From NCBI GenBank assembly GCA_943788445.1, contig CALSQH010000003.1, forward strand, positions 496,001-560,000: a stretch of 64,000 bases of DNA. The letters run 5' to 3'. The number at the start of each line of letters is the position of its first letter. Within the stretch, counting starts at the first letter, position 1. The translations under genes were made by a program, and so were the position numbers. Origin of the DNA: an uncultured Pseudomonadales bacterium (GTDB lineage Bacteria; Pseudomonadota; Gammaproteobacteria; Pseudomonadales; Porticoccaceae). A model generated the notes under the pieces. The model was not told the origin of the DNA, made no database searches, and saw only the letters and a list, made by a program, of their open reading frames with translations. This document shows, in pieces, positions 57,537-64,000 of the stretch.

Positions 57537-58886
57537 ATGCTGGAACGCATAAGTAGATTCTTCAACAAAAATAAAGATTTAAATAGCACCGGCGCTTATG
57601 TATACGGCCCCAGTGAGCATTGCCTTTCACCTGAAATGATCAACCGCGATGCGAGTAAGGTGGTATCTACGCTGCAAAATGCTGGATTCGAAGCCTATGT
57701 CGTGGGCGGTTGCGTGCGCGATCTACTGCTTGGACTAAAACCAAAAGACTTCGATGTGGCCACCAGTGCAAAACCCTGGGAGGTGAAGTCACTGTTTCGG
57801 CGTTCACGGATTATCGGCCGACGCTTTCAAATCGTGCATGTGCAATTTAGCCGTGAAATTATTGAAGTCACCACCTTTCGCTCCAACGAAAATCAGACCA
57901 GCAATAAAAACCAACGCCAGCAAACCGACAGCGGAATGCTCACTAGAGATAACGTGTTTGGCAGCGTAGAGGAAGATGCATCACGACGCGATCTGACCGT
58001 TAATGCACTCTATTATGATCCCAGCGATAACAGCATTCATGACTTCACCAATGGCCTTGATGATATAGATGACCGCATCATTCGCATTATTGGCGATCCA
58101 TCAACTCGCTTTCGTGAAGATCCGGTGCGCCTATTAAGAGTTGCCCGCTTTGCCGCAAAACTTGGCTTTGGTATCGAGTCCAGCACCGCAGAACCGATGA
58201 AACATCGAGCGGGTGATTTACAACAGGTCTCTCCACCACGCATGTTCGATGAAACACTAAAATTATTTATGAGCGGCAATGGTCTGGATACCTTCAAATT
58301 ACTGCACGAATACAACCTCTTCGAATATATTGTTCCGCAGCTGAACCCAATGCTGAATGATCATCAAGGTGTGCCCCTAAAGCTTGTTACCCAAGCTTTA
58401 ACCAACACTGATATTCGTATTCGCAGTTCACAGAGAGTTACCCCAGCATTTATCTACGCCGCGCTTCTCTGGCCAGCCGTTCAACGGTTGGCGAATAATT
58501 ACGAAAAGAATGGCAACTCGCCTGCCTACGCACTGAGTAAAGCCGCTGGCGATATTATCGCCGCTCAGGTCCCAGTGACCGCAATCCCAAAGCGCTTCAC
58601 AATTCCGATGCGCGAAATTTGGGACTTGCAGTTACATATGAAACGCTGCGGTGGAAATCGCGCCAAGCGCCTAGCCGAACATCCTCGTTTCAGAGCAGCC
58701 TATGATTTTATTTTGCTTCGCGAGCAAACCGGAGAAGATTTAGACGGCCTGGGAGACTGGTGGACGCAGTATCAAGATGCTGATGAAGATCAGCGCCAAT
58801 CTATGGCTGAAGACGTTTTAAACAGCGACAAGCGACCCAAGCGACGCCGTCGTCGTCGCAACAGCCCCAAGCCTGAAAATGGCTGA
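57537..58886 (+). CDS. pcnB: Poly(A) polymerase I
   Basis: 449 aa. Nucleotidyltransferase site VVGGCVRDLLLGLKPKDFDVAT and RRDLTVNALYYD, the neck/body region FREDPVRLLRVARFAAKLGF, and a basic C-terminal tail (KRPKRRRRRRNSPKPENG) that binds RNA. It adds poly(A) tails that speed RNA decay. The start ATG at 57537 lies 385 bp after cbrB behind the candidate sRNA. Overlaps folK by 8 bp. Confidence 0.95.
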   Translation: MLERISRFFNKNKDLNSTGAYVYGPSEHCLSPEMINRDASKVVSTLQNAGFEAYVVGGCVRDLLLGLKPKDFDVATSAKPWEVKSLFRRSRIIGRRFQIVHVQFSREIIEVTTFRSNENQTSNKNQRQQTDSGMLTRDNVFGSVEEDASRRDLTVNALYYDPSDNSIHDFTNGLDDIDDRIIRIIGDPSTRFREDPVRLLRVARFAAKLGFGIESSTAEPMKHRAGDLQQVSPPRMFDETLKLFMSGNGLDTFKLLHEYNLFEYIVPQLNPMLNDHQGVPLKLVTQALTNTDIRIRSSQRVTPAFIYAALLWPAVQRLANNYEKNGNSPAYALSKAAGDIIAAQVPVTAIPKRFTIPMREIWDLQLHMKRCGGNRAKRLAEHPRFRAAYDFILLREQTGEDLDGLGDWWTQYQDADEDQRQSMAEDVLNSDKRPKRRRRRRNSPKPENG

Positions 58887-59367
58887 GGTCTATATTGCCC
58901 TTGGCAGTAATATGGATGGTCCACACGACCAACTCGACCGCGCCCTAGCAAGCTTATCCACAGATCCTAACATTGAGCTAGTCGCTGTCTCAGATCGTTA
59001 CCAAACGCCGCCCATAGGCCCTAGCCAGCCCGACTATATCAATGCAGCTGCACAGCTGCAGACAACGCTATCGCCAGAATCACTGCTCGACAGGCTTCAG
59101 TTTATTGAGCAGCAGCAAGATAGAGTGCGTACTTTGCGCTGGGGACCGAGAACCCTCGACTTAGATATTCTTATCTACGACAATATTGTTCTAGATACAC
59201 AGCGCCTAACCATTCCTCACCCACGTATGGCCGAACGCGCTTTTGTGTTGTTACCACTGGCAGATATTAATGGTGATCTGGCACTGCCTAGCGGAAAAAC
59301 TGTTCTGCAACTATTGGCAAACTGCTCTGTGCAAGGTATTGTCAAATCGAATGCAGAGAAAATTTAA
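58879..59367 (+). CDS. folK: 6-hydroxymethyl-7,8-dihydropterin pyrophosphokinase
   Basis: 162 aa, normal length. Hallmarks: VYIALGSNMDGP, YQTPPIGPSQPDYINAA, LRWGPRTLDLDILIYD and IPHPRMAERAFVLLPL. Folate synthesis. Starts inside the 3' end of pcnB (8 bp overlap), an arrangement shared with other gammaproteobacteria. Confidence 0.97.
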   Translation: MAEVYIALGSNMDGPHDQLDRALASLSTDPNIELVAVSDRYQTPPIGPSQPDYINAAAQLQTTLSPESLLDRLQFIEQQQDRVRTLRWGPRTLDLDILIYDNIVLDTQRLTIPHPRMAERAFVLLPLADINGDLALPSGKTVLQLLANCSVQGIVKSNAEKI

Positions 59368-59418
59368 CGCCAAATAAAGACCAATGTAATTTTATAACAG
59401 CTCATTTGGGAGATCGAT

Positions 59419-60105
59419 GTGGAACAAAGTATTCTTAGCGAATTTAATCTCGACCTAGCGACTGCTTCCATTCCTAAATATATCGCCATTGAAGGCCCAA
59501 TTGGCATTGGTAAAACCACCTTAGCCAAACGTCTCGCCAATTCCTTCAACTATGAAACACTGCTTGAGGACGCTGAAGAAAATCCATTTCTCGAGCGCTT
59601 TTATCAGGATCGACGTAGCAACGCCCTACCAACTCAACTGTTTTTCTTATTTCAACGCATCCGAAAATTAGAGGCATTGCGCCAGGGAGACATCTTCCAG
59701 GAAGTACGCATCTCAGATTTCCTTATCGACAAAGATCCCCTGTTTGCGAGAATTACCCTGGATGATGATGAATTTCGGCTCTATCAAACCGTTTACGACA
59801 ATATAATTAGCGATCTGCCAAAACCAGATCTAGTGGTCTACCTGCAGGCACCGACAGACACTCTTTATGACCGAGTTCAGTTGCGAGGACACCACAGCGA
59901 AAAGTCGATAGAGCACGGCTATCTGCAACAGCTGAATGATGCTTACACGCAATTCTTCTATTATTATGATGACACACCGCTACTGATCGTAAATACCGCG
60001 GCGATAAACCTCGCCGAGGGTAACCACGACTACAATAATCTGGTTCAATATATGCTGCAGATCAGCTCTGGCCGCCACTATTACAACCCTCACCCACTGC
60101 AATAA
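59419..60105 (+). CDS. Deoxynucleoside kinase
   Basis: 228 aa. P-loop GPIGIGKTTLAKRLA (residues ~26-40), substrate-site glutamate in ENPFLERFY, and the lid ERVQLRGHHSE-like RVQLRGHHSEKSIE. Salvage phosphorylation of deoxyadenosine/deoxyguanosine is the usual role. GTG start with gggag 7 bp upstream. It lies between folK and panB, as in Pseudomonas. Confidence 0.9.
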   Translation: MEQSILSEFNLDLATASIPKYIAIEGPIGIGKTTLAKRLANSFNYETLLEDAEENPFLERFYQDRRSNALPTQLFFLFQRIRKLEALRQGDIFQEVRISDFLIDKDPLFARITLDDDEFRLYQTVYDNIISDLPKPDLVVYLQAPTDTLYDRVQLRGHHSEKSIEHGYLQQLNDAYTQFFYYYDDTPLLIVNTAAINLAEGNHDYNNLVQYMLQISSGRHYYNPHPLQ

Positions 60106-60159
60106 AACAGCTATACTCGGACTTACAAATCTAAACCCTTTTGAGGCCAAATCAATAAG

Positions 60160-60951
60160 ATGAAAACTACTACTGTTAGCAGCCTGTCGACAATGAAAGT
60201 CAACGGCGAAAAATTTGCCGTTATCACTGCTTACGACTTTACCTTTTCAACGCTCATTGAAAATGCCGCTATCGAAGTGGTACTGGTGGGTGATTCTCTG
60301 GGTAATGTTATTCAGGGGCGCGACAGTACCCTACCTGTCACCGTGGATGAAATGGCCTATCACACAGCAGCGGTCAAGCGCGGTAATAACCGTGCGCTAT
60401 TAATCAGCGACATGCCTTTTATGTCATACGCCACAGATGTTCAGGCCTTTGAGAACGCAGCCATTCTGATGCAGGCCGGCGCACAAATGGTCAAGCTAGA
60501 GGGCGGCGAATGGCTTGCTGACACTGTGCATCTGCTCACTGAACGCGGAATCCCAGTCTGCGGACATATTGGCCTCACACCTCAGTCAGTTCACAAATTA
60601 GGCGGTTATAAAGTTCAAGGTAAAGATGAGCAGGCCGCCGAGCAGCTGATTACTGATGCCAAAGCACTTGAGAGCGCAGGGGCCGAACTTATCGTTGTCG
60701 AATGTGTTCCCTCATCTCTGGGCCGTGAGTTGTCCGAAACGTTAGATATTCCGGTGATTGGGATTGGAGCAGGTCCAGATACAGATGCTCAGGTACTGGT
60801 ATTGCACGATATGTTAGGAATATCTCAGCGCCTGCCGAGTTTTTCAAAAAACTTTATCGAAGATAACTCAAGTATTGAAGAGGCTATTACAGCCTATGGA
60901 AATGAAGTCCGTACCGGTACCTTCCCAGCACCCCAGCACTGCTTTAAATAA
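60160..60951 (+). CDS. panB: Ketopantoate hydroxymethyltransferase
   Basis: 263 aa, normal length. Active-site stretches ITAYDFTFSTLIENA, VLVGDSLGNVIQGRDSTLPVTVDEM, HIGLTPQSVHKLGGYKVQGK and VVECVPSSLG are present. First step of pantothenate synthesis. panC, which usually follows panB, is absent from the next position; a glutathione peroxidase gene is there instead. Confidence 0.97.
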   Translation: MKTTTVSSLSTMKVNGEKFAVITAYDFTFSTLIENAAIEVVLVGDSLGNVIQGRDSTLPVTVDEMAYHTAAVKRGNNRALLISDMPFMSYATDVQAFENAAILMQAGAQMVKLEGGEWLADTVHLLTERGIPVCGHIGLTPQSVHKLGGYKVQGKDEQAAEQLITDAKALESAGAELIVVECVPSSLGRELSETLDIPVIGIGAGPDTDAQVLVLHDMLGISQRLPSFSKNFIEDNSSIEEAITAYGNEVRTGTFPAPQHCFK

Positions 60952-60972
60952 GCGATCTGAGAGGAATATTCT

Positions 60973-61452
60973 ATGACCAATACAATCTATGATTACAGCA
61001 TACCAACCAGCACTGGTGATGAGATATCTCTGCGTGAATATCAGGGCAAAGTCATACTGATCGTAAACACTGCCAGCAAGTGCGGCTTCACCTATCAGTA
61101 CAGCGGCCTACAAGATCTATATGATCAGTTCAAAGATCAGGGCTTAGTGGTACTCGCCCTACCCTGCAACCAATTTGGCGGTCAAGAGCCGGGATCCAAT
61201 GCTGAAGTTCAAGAATTCTGCCAACTTAATTACGGTCTGAGTTTTCCTGTTATGGGCAAAATTGACGTTAACGGCGATCAACAGCACCCCTTATACAGTT
61301 ACCTTAAAAGCCAAGCAGGTGGCCTGCTCAATAATAATATCAAATGGAATTTCACCAAGTTCTTGGTCGACTGCGAAGGCAATGTCGTTAAGCGCTACGG
61401 TTCAATCCGCAAGCCACATGTGATTGCAGCAGATATAGAAAAGTTACTTTAA
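60973..61452 (+). CDS. Glutathione/thioredoxin peroxidase (GPx)
   Basis: 159 aa. Peroxidatic Cys in NTASKCGFTYQYSGLQDLY, Gln in PCNQFGGQEPG and Trp in WNFTKFLVD complete the GPx triad. Cysteine replaces selenocysteine, as normal in bacteria. It reduces peroxides. 21 bp after panB, so possibly cotranscribed. It ends one base before the stop of the convergent remnant. Confidence 0.95.
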   Translation: MTNTIYDYSIPTSTGDEISLREYQGKVILIVNTASKCGFTYQYSGLQDLYDQFKDQGLVVLALPCNQFGGQEPGSNAEVQEFCQLNYGLSFPVMGKIDVNGDQQHPLYSYLKSQAGGLLNNNIKWNFTKFLVDCEGNVVKRYGSIRKPHVIAADIEKLL

Positions 61453-61453
61453 T

Positions 61454-61941
61454 TCACCAACTACTACAATCAACCAATTGCGGCTCAAGCTTTAAGCCCT
61501 CGGCCTTTGCTTGTTTGGCCATCCACTGCATGGGAATATCTGTAAGCAACTCACCGTCTGCATCCGCTGGATAGCTGCCGCCGACATTACTGTGCACGCC
61601 TCTAAACCAAACCTGCTTCAAACTCATACCCGACCGCGGTTTCCAGATGGTAGGCTCAAAGTCCGAGCGCTGCTCATCTATCGCCATCGCATGTCGGGCA
61701 ACCTTTATATTGGCGCCCATTTTGGTATCGTGGAATTCATCCTCTCGATCCAGTAAGCCGAGAAAAGAAAAAGGCACACCCAGCGCGCCAACCATATCCC
61801 AAACCCAGACAAAAGCAATATTGCGGTTCGCGTGAGAGTATTTATTGCGAAATTCAACGGAGGCATCACCGCTGGGACGAAAGGCCGCACCGGACTTTTC
61901 ATAATGGGTAGTTGTAAGCGAGTAGTAAGCTACTCTCCTCA
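61454..61941 (-). pseudogene. C-terminal remnant of a DUF2235/Tle1-type phospholipase
   Basis: From ~61930 the minus strand reads RVAYYSLTTTHYEKSG, FRPSGDASVEFR and VWVWDMVGALGVP, then WFRGVHSNVGGSYPADADG (the DUF2235 Asp/His region) and a natural-looking C terminus ending at 61454. The upstream frame hits a stop at ~61943, so the N-terminal half with the G-x-S-x-G nucleophile is missing. DUF2235 proteins include type VI secretion phospholipase effectors (Tle1). The 62266-61943 gene may have replaced or been fused against the lost part. Confidence 0.75.
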
Positions 61942-61942
61942 G

Positions 61943-62266
61943 TTAGCAGGCCGCCAAACGTACCAGCCATGGCCACGAGGCCTTAAGTGCCGCATAGGTT
62001 GGAAAACCATAGGTTGCTGCGGCTCCCGCTGCATTGGCCGCGTAGTGGGCCTTGATCGCACAGGTGAACGCATGGAAAGCAGCCGCCCCTATAAGCGCGA
62101 GAAGCGCAGCAGCTCCAAGCACAATAAGCGCGATAACCAGAGGCGGTAGCGCAGCAAATAAAACCACCGCAGCAATCACCACCAACGCAATCACTGCACT
62201 GTAGATAACTTGAAAAAGGGCTGGAATTTTTACAGAAATTTCAGATTGGAACTCTTGATTTGACAT
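61943..62266 (-). CDS. Small membrane protein, Ala-rich
   Basis: 107 aa from the ATG at 62266 (aggag site 7 bp upstream, preferred over 62299). Two or three hydrophobic helices, Ala/Val/Leu-rich (VIYSAVIALVVIAAVVLFAAL, LGAAALLALIGAAAFHAF), then AHYAANAAGAAATYGFPTYAALK. It ends where the DUF2235 remnant begins. Such small membrane proteins are common near type VI effector genes, but a role as an immunity protein or part of the effector is a guess. Confidence 0.6.
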   Translation of the reverse strand: MSNQEFQSEISVKIPALFQVIYSAVIALVVIAAVVLFAALPPLVIALIVLGAAALLALIGAAAFHAFTCAIKAHYAANAAGAAATYGFPTYAALKASWPWLVRLAAC

Positions 62267-62414
62267 CAGACTACTCCTTTTAATTTCACCTCTGACCAAT
62301 AGCCCCCAAAATGGAAACTATTATAAGAGGTGATTCCCTGAACACTTCAAACAAGTTTAGTTGAATAATTTGGAGATTTCCAAAGCATCCGACGAACGGT
62401 AGAAAAGCCCCCGG

Positions 62415-62822
62415 TCAAGCCAAGGGTTTTACATACAGAACCAGATTATGGCCAACCAACTGATAACCATTTTTAGTCGCAATTCGCTCTTGCAGCTTTT
62501 CGATTTCGGCATCGTGAAACTCAATGACTTTGCCGGTTTCCGTGCACACCATGTGGTCGTGATGCTCACCGCGATCAATTTCATAGACCGCTGGCCCATT
62601 ATCAAAATTATGTCTTTCAATAAGGCCCGCCGCTTCGAATTGGGTAAGCACACGATAGACCGTAGCAATACCCACATCCTCACCCGCGTCTCGCAACGCT
62701 TGATAAATATCTTCGGCAGTCATGTGACGATTGAGGCAGCTTTCGAGAATCTGTAAGATTTTGATTCTCGGTACGGTGACCTTGAGACCGACTTTTTTTA
62801 GTTCTTGATCTTCTAGAGTCAT
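62415..62822 (-). CDS. fur: Ferric uptake regulator Fur
   Basis: 135 aa. Winged helix (KVTVPRIKILQILES, TAEDIYQALRDAGEDVGIATVYRVLTQ) and metal site HHDHMVC (residues 87-93). Only one Cys of the usual CxxC pair remains (CTET), as in Pseudomonas-type Fur. It represses iron-uptake genes when Fe2+ is plentiful. Divergent from bamE with a 70 bp gap. Confidence 0.96.
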   Translation of the reverse strand: MTLEDQELKKVGLKVTVPRIKILQILESCLNRHMTAEDIYQALRDAGEDVGIATVYRVLTQFEAAGLIERHNFDNGPAVYEIDRGEHHDHMVCTETGKVIEFHDAEIEKLQERIATKNGYQLVGHNLVLYVKPLA

Positions 62823-62892
62823 GGTTACCCCTTCTCTATGTTAGTCGCTTTGGGTATTATCACCATTCGCGCAACCAACTGGAACCCCACAC

Positions 62893-63246
62893 ATGCGAAT
62901 AATTCTAATTTGCTTGATTAGTTTGTCTCTTCTTTCAACCGGCTGTAGCTGGATAAAGTTTCCTGGTGTCCACAAAGTTGATGTTCAACAGGGAAATATT
63001 GTTGATCAGGAGATGATCGATAAATTGCGCCCAGGGATGACCAAATCTCAGGTTCGCTTTGTATTGGGAACACCGCTAGTGACTGATACCTTTGACCAAT
63101 CACGCTGGGACTATTTCTACAGTCGCGTAACGTCTCAGGGCAAGGAGACTCAAGAGCAGGTAACCATCTTTTTCAATGCTGAAGATAAGCTTGAGCGCAT
63201 GACTGGCGATTATCTACCCAGCACTGCAATTCCAGAGGCTAAGTAA
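62893..63246 (+). CDS. bamE: Outer-membrane assembly lipoprotein BamE
   Basis: 117 aa. Signal peptide with lipobox LLSTGC (Cys18), then the BamE fold: VQQGNIVDQEMIDKLRPGMTKSQVRFVLGTP and FDQSRWDYFYSRVT. Part of the BAM machine that inserts beta-barrel proteins. Divergent from fur and convergent with rnfH, the standard order. Confidence 0.96.
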   Translation: MRIILICLISLSLLSTGCSWIKFPGVHKVDVQQGNIVDQEMIDKLRPGMTKSQVRFVLGTPLVTDTFDQSRWDYFYSRVTSQGKETQEQVTIFFNAEDKLERMTGDYLPSTAIPEAK

Positions 63247-63262
63247 AGCTCAACTAACCTAA

Positions 63263-63628
63263 CTAAGTAGCGCTCTGTTCTTTTTTCAGCTTCGCCTCTT
63301 CGGCACGGCGTCGGCGAACTTCTTTAGGATCTGCAATCAGAGGCCGGTAGATCTCAACCCGGTCTCTATTTTGCATTTGGTAGGCATCCGGCTCTGGCAA
63401 CCCTTTGGTTCCGAGCACCTGAGAAAAGATGCCCATTTTGCAGTTCGCCAAGTCAATATCTGGAAAGCTCTGCAAGATACCCGACTGTTCCACGGCTTGA
63501 TAAGCAGTGGTGCCAGTGACGACATCTAGTTTGATTAGCTTCTGTTTTTCAGGCAGCCCGTAAACCACTTCTACAGTGATCATACTTTCGTTGATCGTAC
63601 TTTCGTTGTCAGTCATTTGTGTTTCCAT
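63263..63628 (-). CDS. rnfH: RnfH family (UPF0125) ubiquitin-fold protein
   Basis: 121 aa (117 from the second Met). Beta-grasp fold: ITVEVVYGLPEKQKLIKLDV, GTTAYQAVEQSGI, GIFSQVLGTKGLPEPDAYQMQNRDRVEIYRPLIADPKEVRRRRAE. Function is poorly known; it travels with ratA as a putative toxin-antitoxin-like pair (RatA/RatB). Its first codons overlap ratA by 20 bp. Confidence 0.93.
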   Translation of the reverse strand: METQMTDNESTINESMITVEVVYGLPEKQKLIKLDVVTGTTAYQAVEQSGILQSFPDIDLANCKMGIFSQVLGTKGLPEPDAYQMQNRDRVEIYRPLIADPKEVRRRRAEEAKLKKEQSAT

Positions 63629-64000
63629 AAATCTGGTCAGCTCGGCGACAGAGTGATTCTACAAGCTCATTAGCCATAGTAGAGAATAGCTTCGAAGCAG
63701 CCAAGCCCATTGCCATACTGTTAAATTCAAATTCCAAATCAAGGCTGACTTTGCAAGCCTGCGGTGTCAGCGCCTTAAATTTCCATACTCCTTTCAAACT
63801 TTTAAACGGTCCATCTTCGAGACTCATCTCAATAGTAGATGGCGTCTGTAATCTATTCCTTGTCATAAAACTGGTCTTCACACCGGCCTTTTTCAACTCA
63901 AGGCGTGCGATCATTTCATGCTCAGTGTGCTCAATCACTTCAGCAGATTGGCAACCTTCCATAAACTGCGGATAGTTTGCTACATCATTGACCAGATCAA
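63609..64000 (-). CDS. ratA: RatA/coenzyme Q-binding START-domain protein, 5' end beyond the window
   Basis: Partial; at least 130 codons, missing the N terminus. Visible: DLVNDVANYPQFMEGC, IARLELKKAGVKTSFMTRNRL, FKSLKGVWKFKALTPQACKVSLDLEFEF and MANELVESLCRRADQIYG. The family includes the ribosome-association toxin RatA and the ubiquinone-binding protein COQ10. Overlaps rnfH. The smpB gene would normally lie just beyond the window edge. Confidence 0.93.
   Translation of the reverse strand, partial: DLVNDVANYPQFMEGCQSAEVIEHTEHEMIARLELKKAGVKTSFMTRNRLQTPSTIEMSLEDGPFKSLKGVWKFKALTPQACKVSLDLEFEFNSMAMGLAASKLFSTMANELVESLCRRADQIYGNTND

Noticed and set aside
60973..61452. Selenocysteine-type glutathione peroxidase
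   Set aside because: The active-site codon is Cys (TGC), not TGA; no SECIS-like stem needed.
1..64000. tRNA, rRNA or tmRNA genes
   Set aside because: No cloverleaf with GGTTCRANYCC-type T arm or rRNA core sequence was noticed in any intergenic gap.

Overview
This window is chromosomal DNA of a gammaproteobacterium, probably marine and close to the Cellvibrionales/SAR92-Porticoccaceae side of the Pseudomonas-like lineages. The placement is inferred from gene order, not from a database search. Several blocks match conserved gammaproteobacterial or Pseudomonas order: rsmI-lpoA-yraN-diaA-dolP, zapG/zapE-rplM-rpsI-petA-petB-sspA-sspB, epmA-efp, PilZ-fimX-serB-smp, dksA-gluQ-cbrX-cbrA-cbrB-[RNA]-pcnB-folK-dNK-panB, and fur-bamE-rnfH-ratA.

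Layout. 1-3231 is an accessory patch. It holds a formyltransferase, then a DUF4143-type AAA ATPase framed by two diverged copies of a ~175 bp segment, then tandem repeats, hairpins and a 42-43 bp palindrome array. 3232-13991 is a minus-strand accessory region: an unknown protein, an SDR oxidoreductase, three decayed genes (S9 peptidase, GPH-type transporter, TonB-dependent transducer) and an intact FecR/ECF sigma pair. 14501-24487 holds pyrC, rnt, an alanine/sodium symporter, an FHA membrane protein overlapping a trypsin-like protease, maeB and two surface proteins. 24759-31428 holds a frame-broken rsmI, the lpoA-yraN-diaA-dolP set, a thiolase and sspBA. 31564-40322 holds the bc1 complex (cytochrome b and c1 in one reading frame), ribosomal genes, zapE/zapG, comF, cysE, epmA and efp. 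40585-51717 holds a c-di-GMP module (PilZ protein and FimX), serB, smp, dgkA, a second cysE, htpX and sfsA. 51965-61452 holds dksA, gluQ, the CbrXAB carbon-control system, pcnB, folK, a deoxynucleoside kinase, panB and a glutathione peroxidase. The end holds a Tle1/DUF2235 remnant, fur, bamE, rnfH and ratA.

The most interesting locus is cbrX-cbrA-cbrB and the 385 bp gap before pcnB. In Pseudomonas this gap encodes CrcZ, an Hfq/Crc decoy RNA transcribed from a sigma-54 promoter under CbrB control. Here the gap has a sigma-70-like promoter, an 8 bp hairpin, a run of five overlapping AANAANAA motifs and a terminator, which suggests a short (~155 nt) CrcZ-like RNA. The CbrB-like regulator has only receiver and Fis-type DNA-binding domains and lacks the AAA+ sigma-54 domain. 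The two observations fit one hypothesis: a CbrAB-CrcZ circuit moved from sigma-54 to sigma-70 control.

Other points of note are the cytochrome b-c1 fusion, the intact FecI/FecR pair beside a dead transducer, the rsmI gene with four frame breaks but conserved protein sequence, and the regular palindrome and iteron-like arrays around the inserted ATPase. All calls come from reading the sequence; none was checked against a database.
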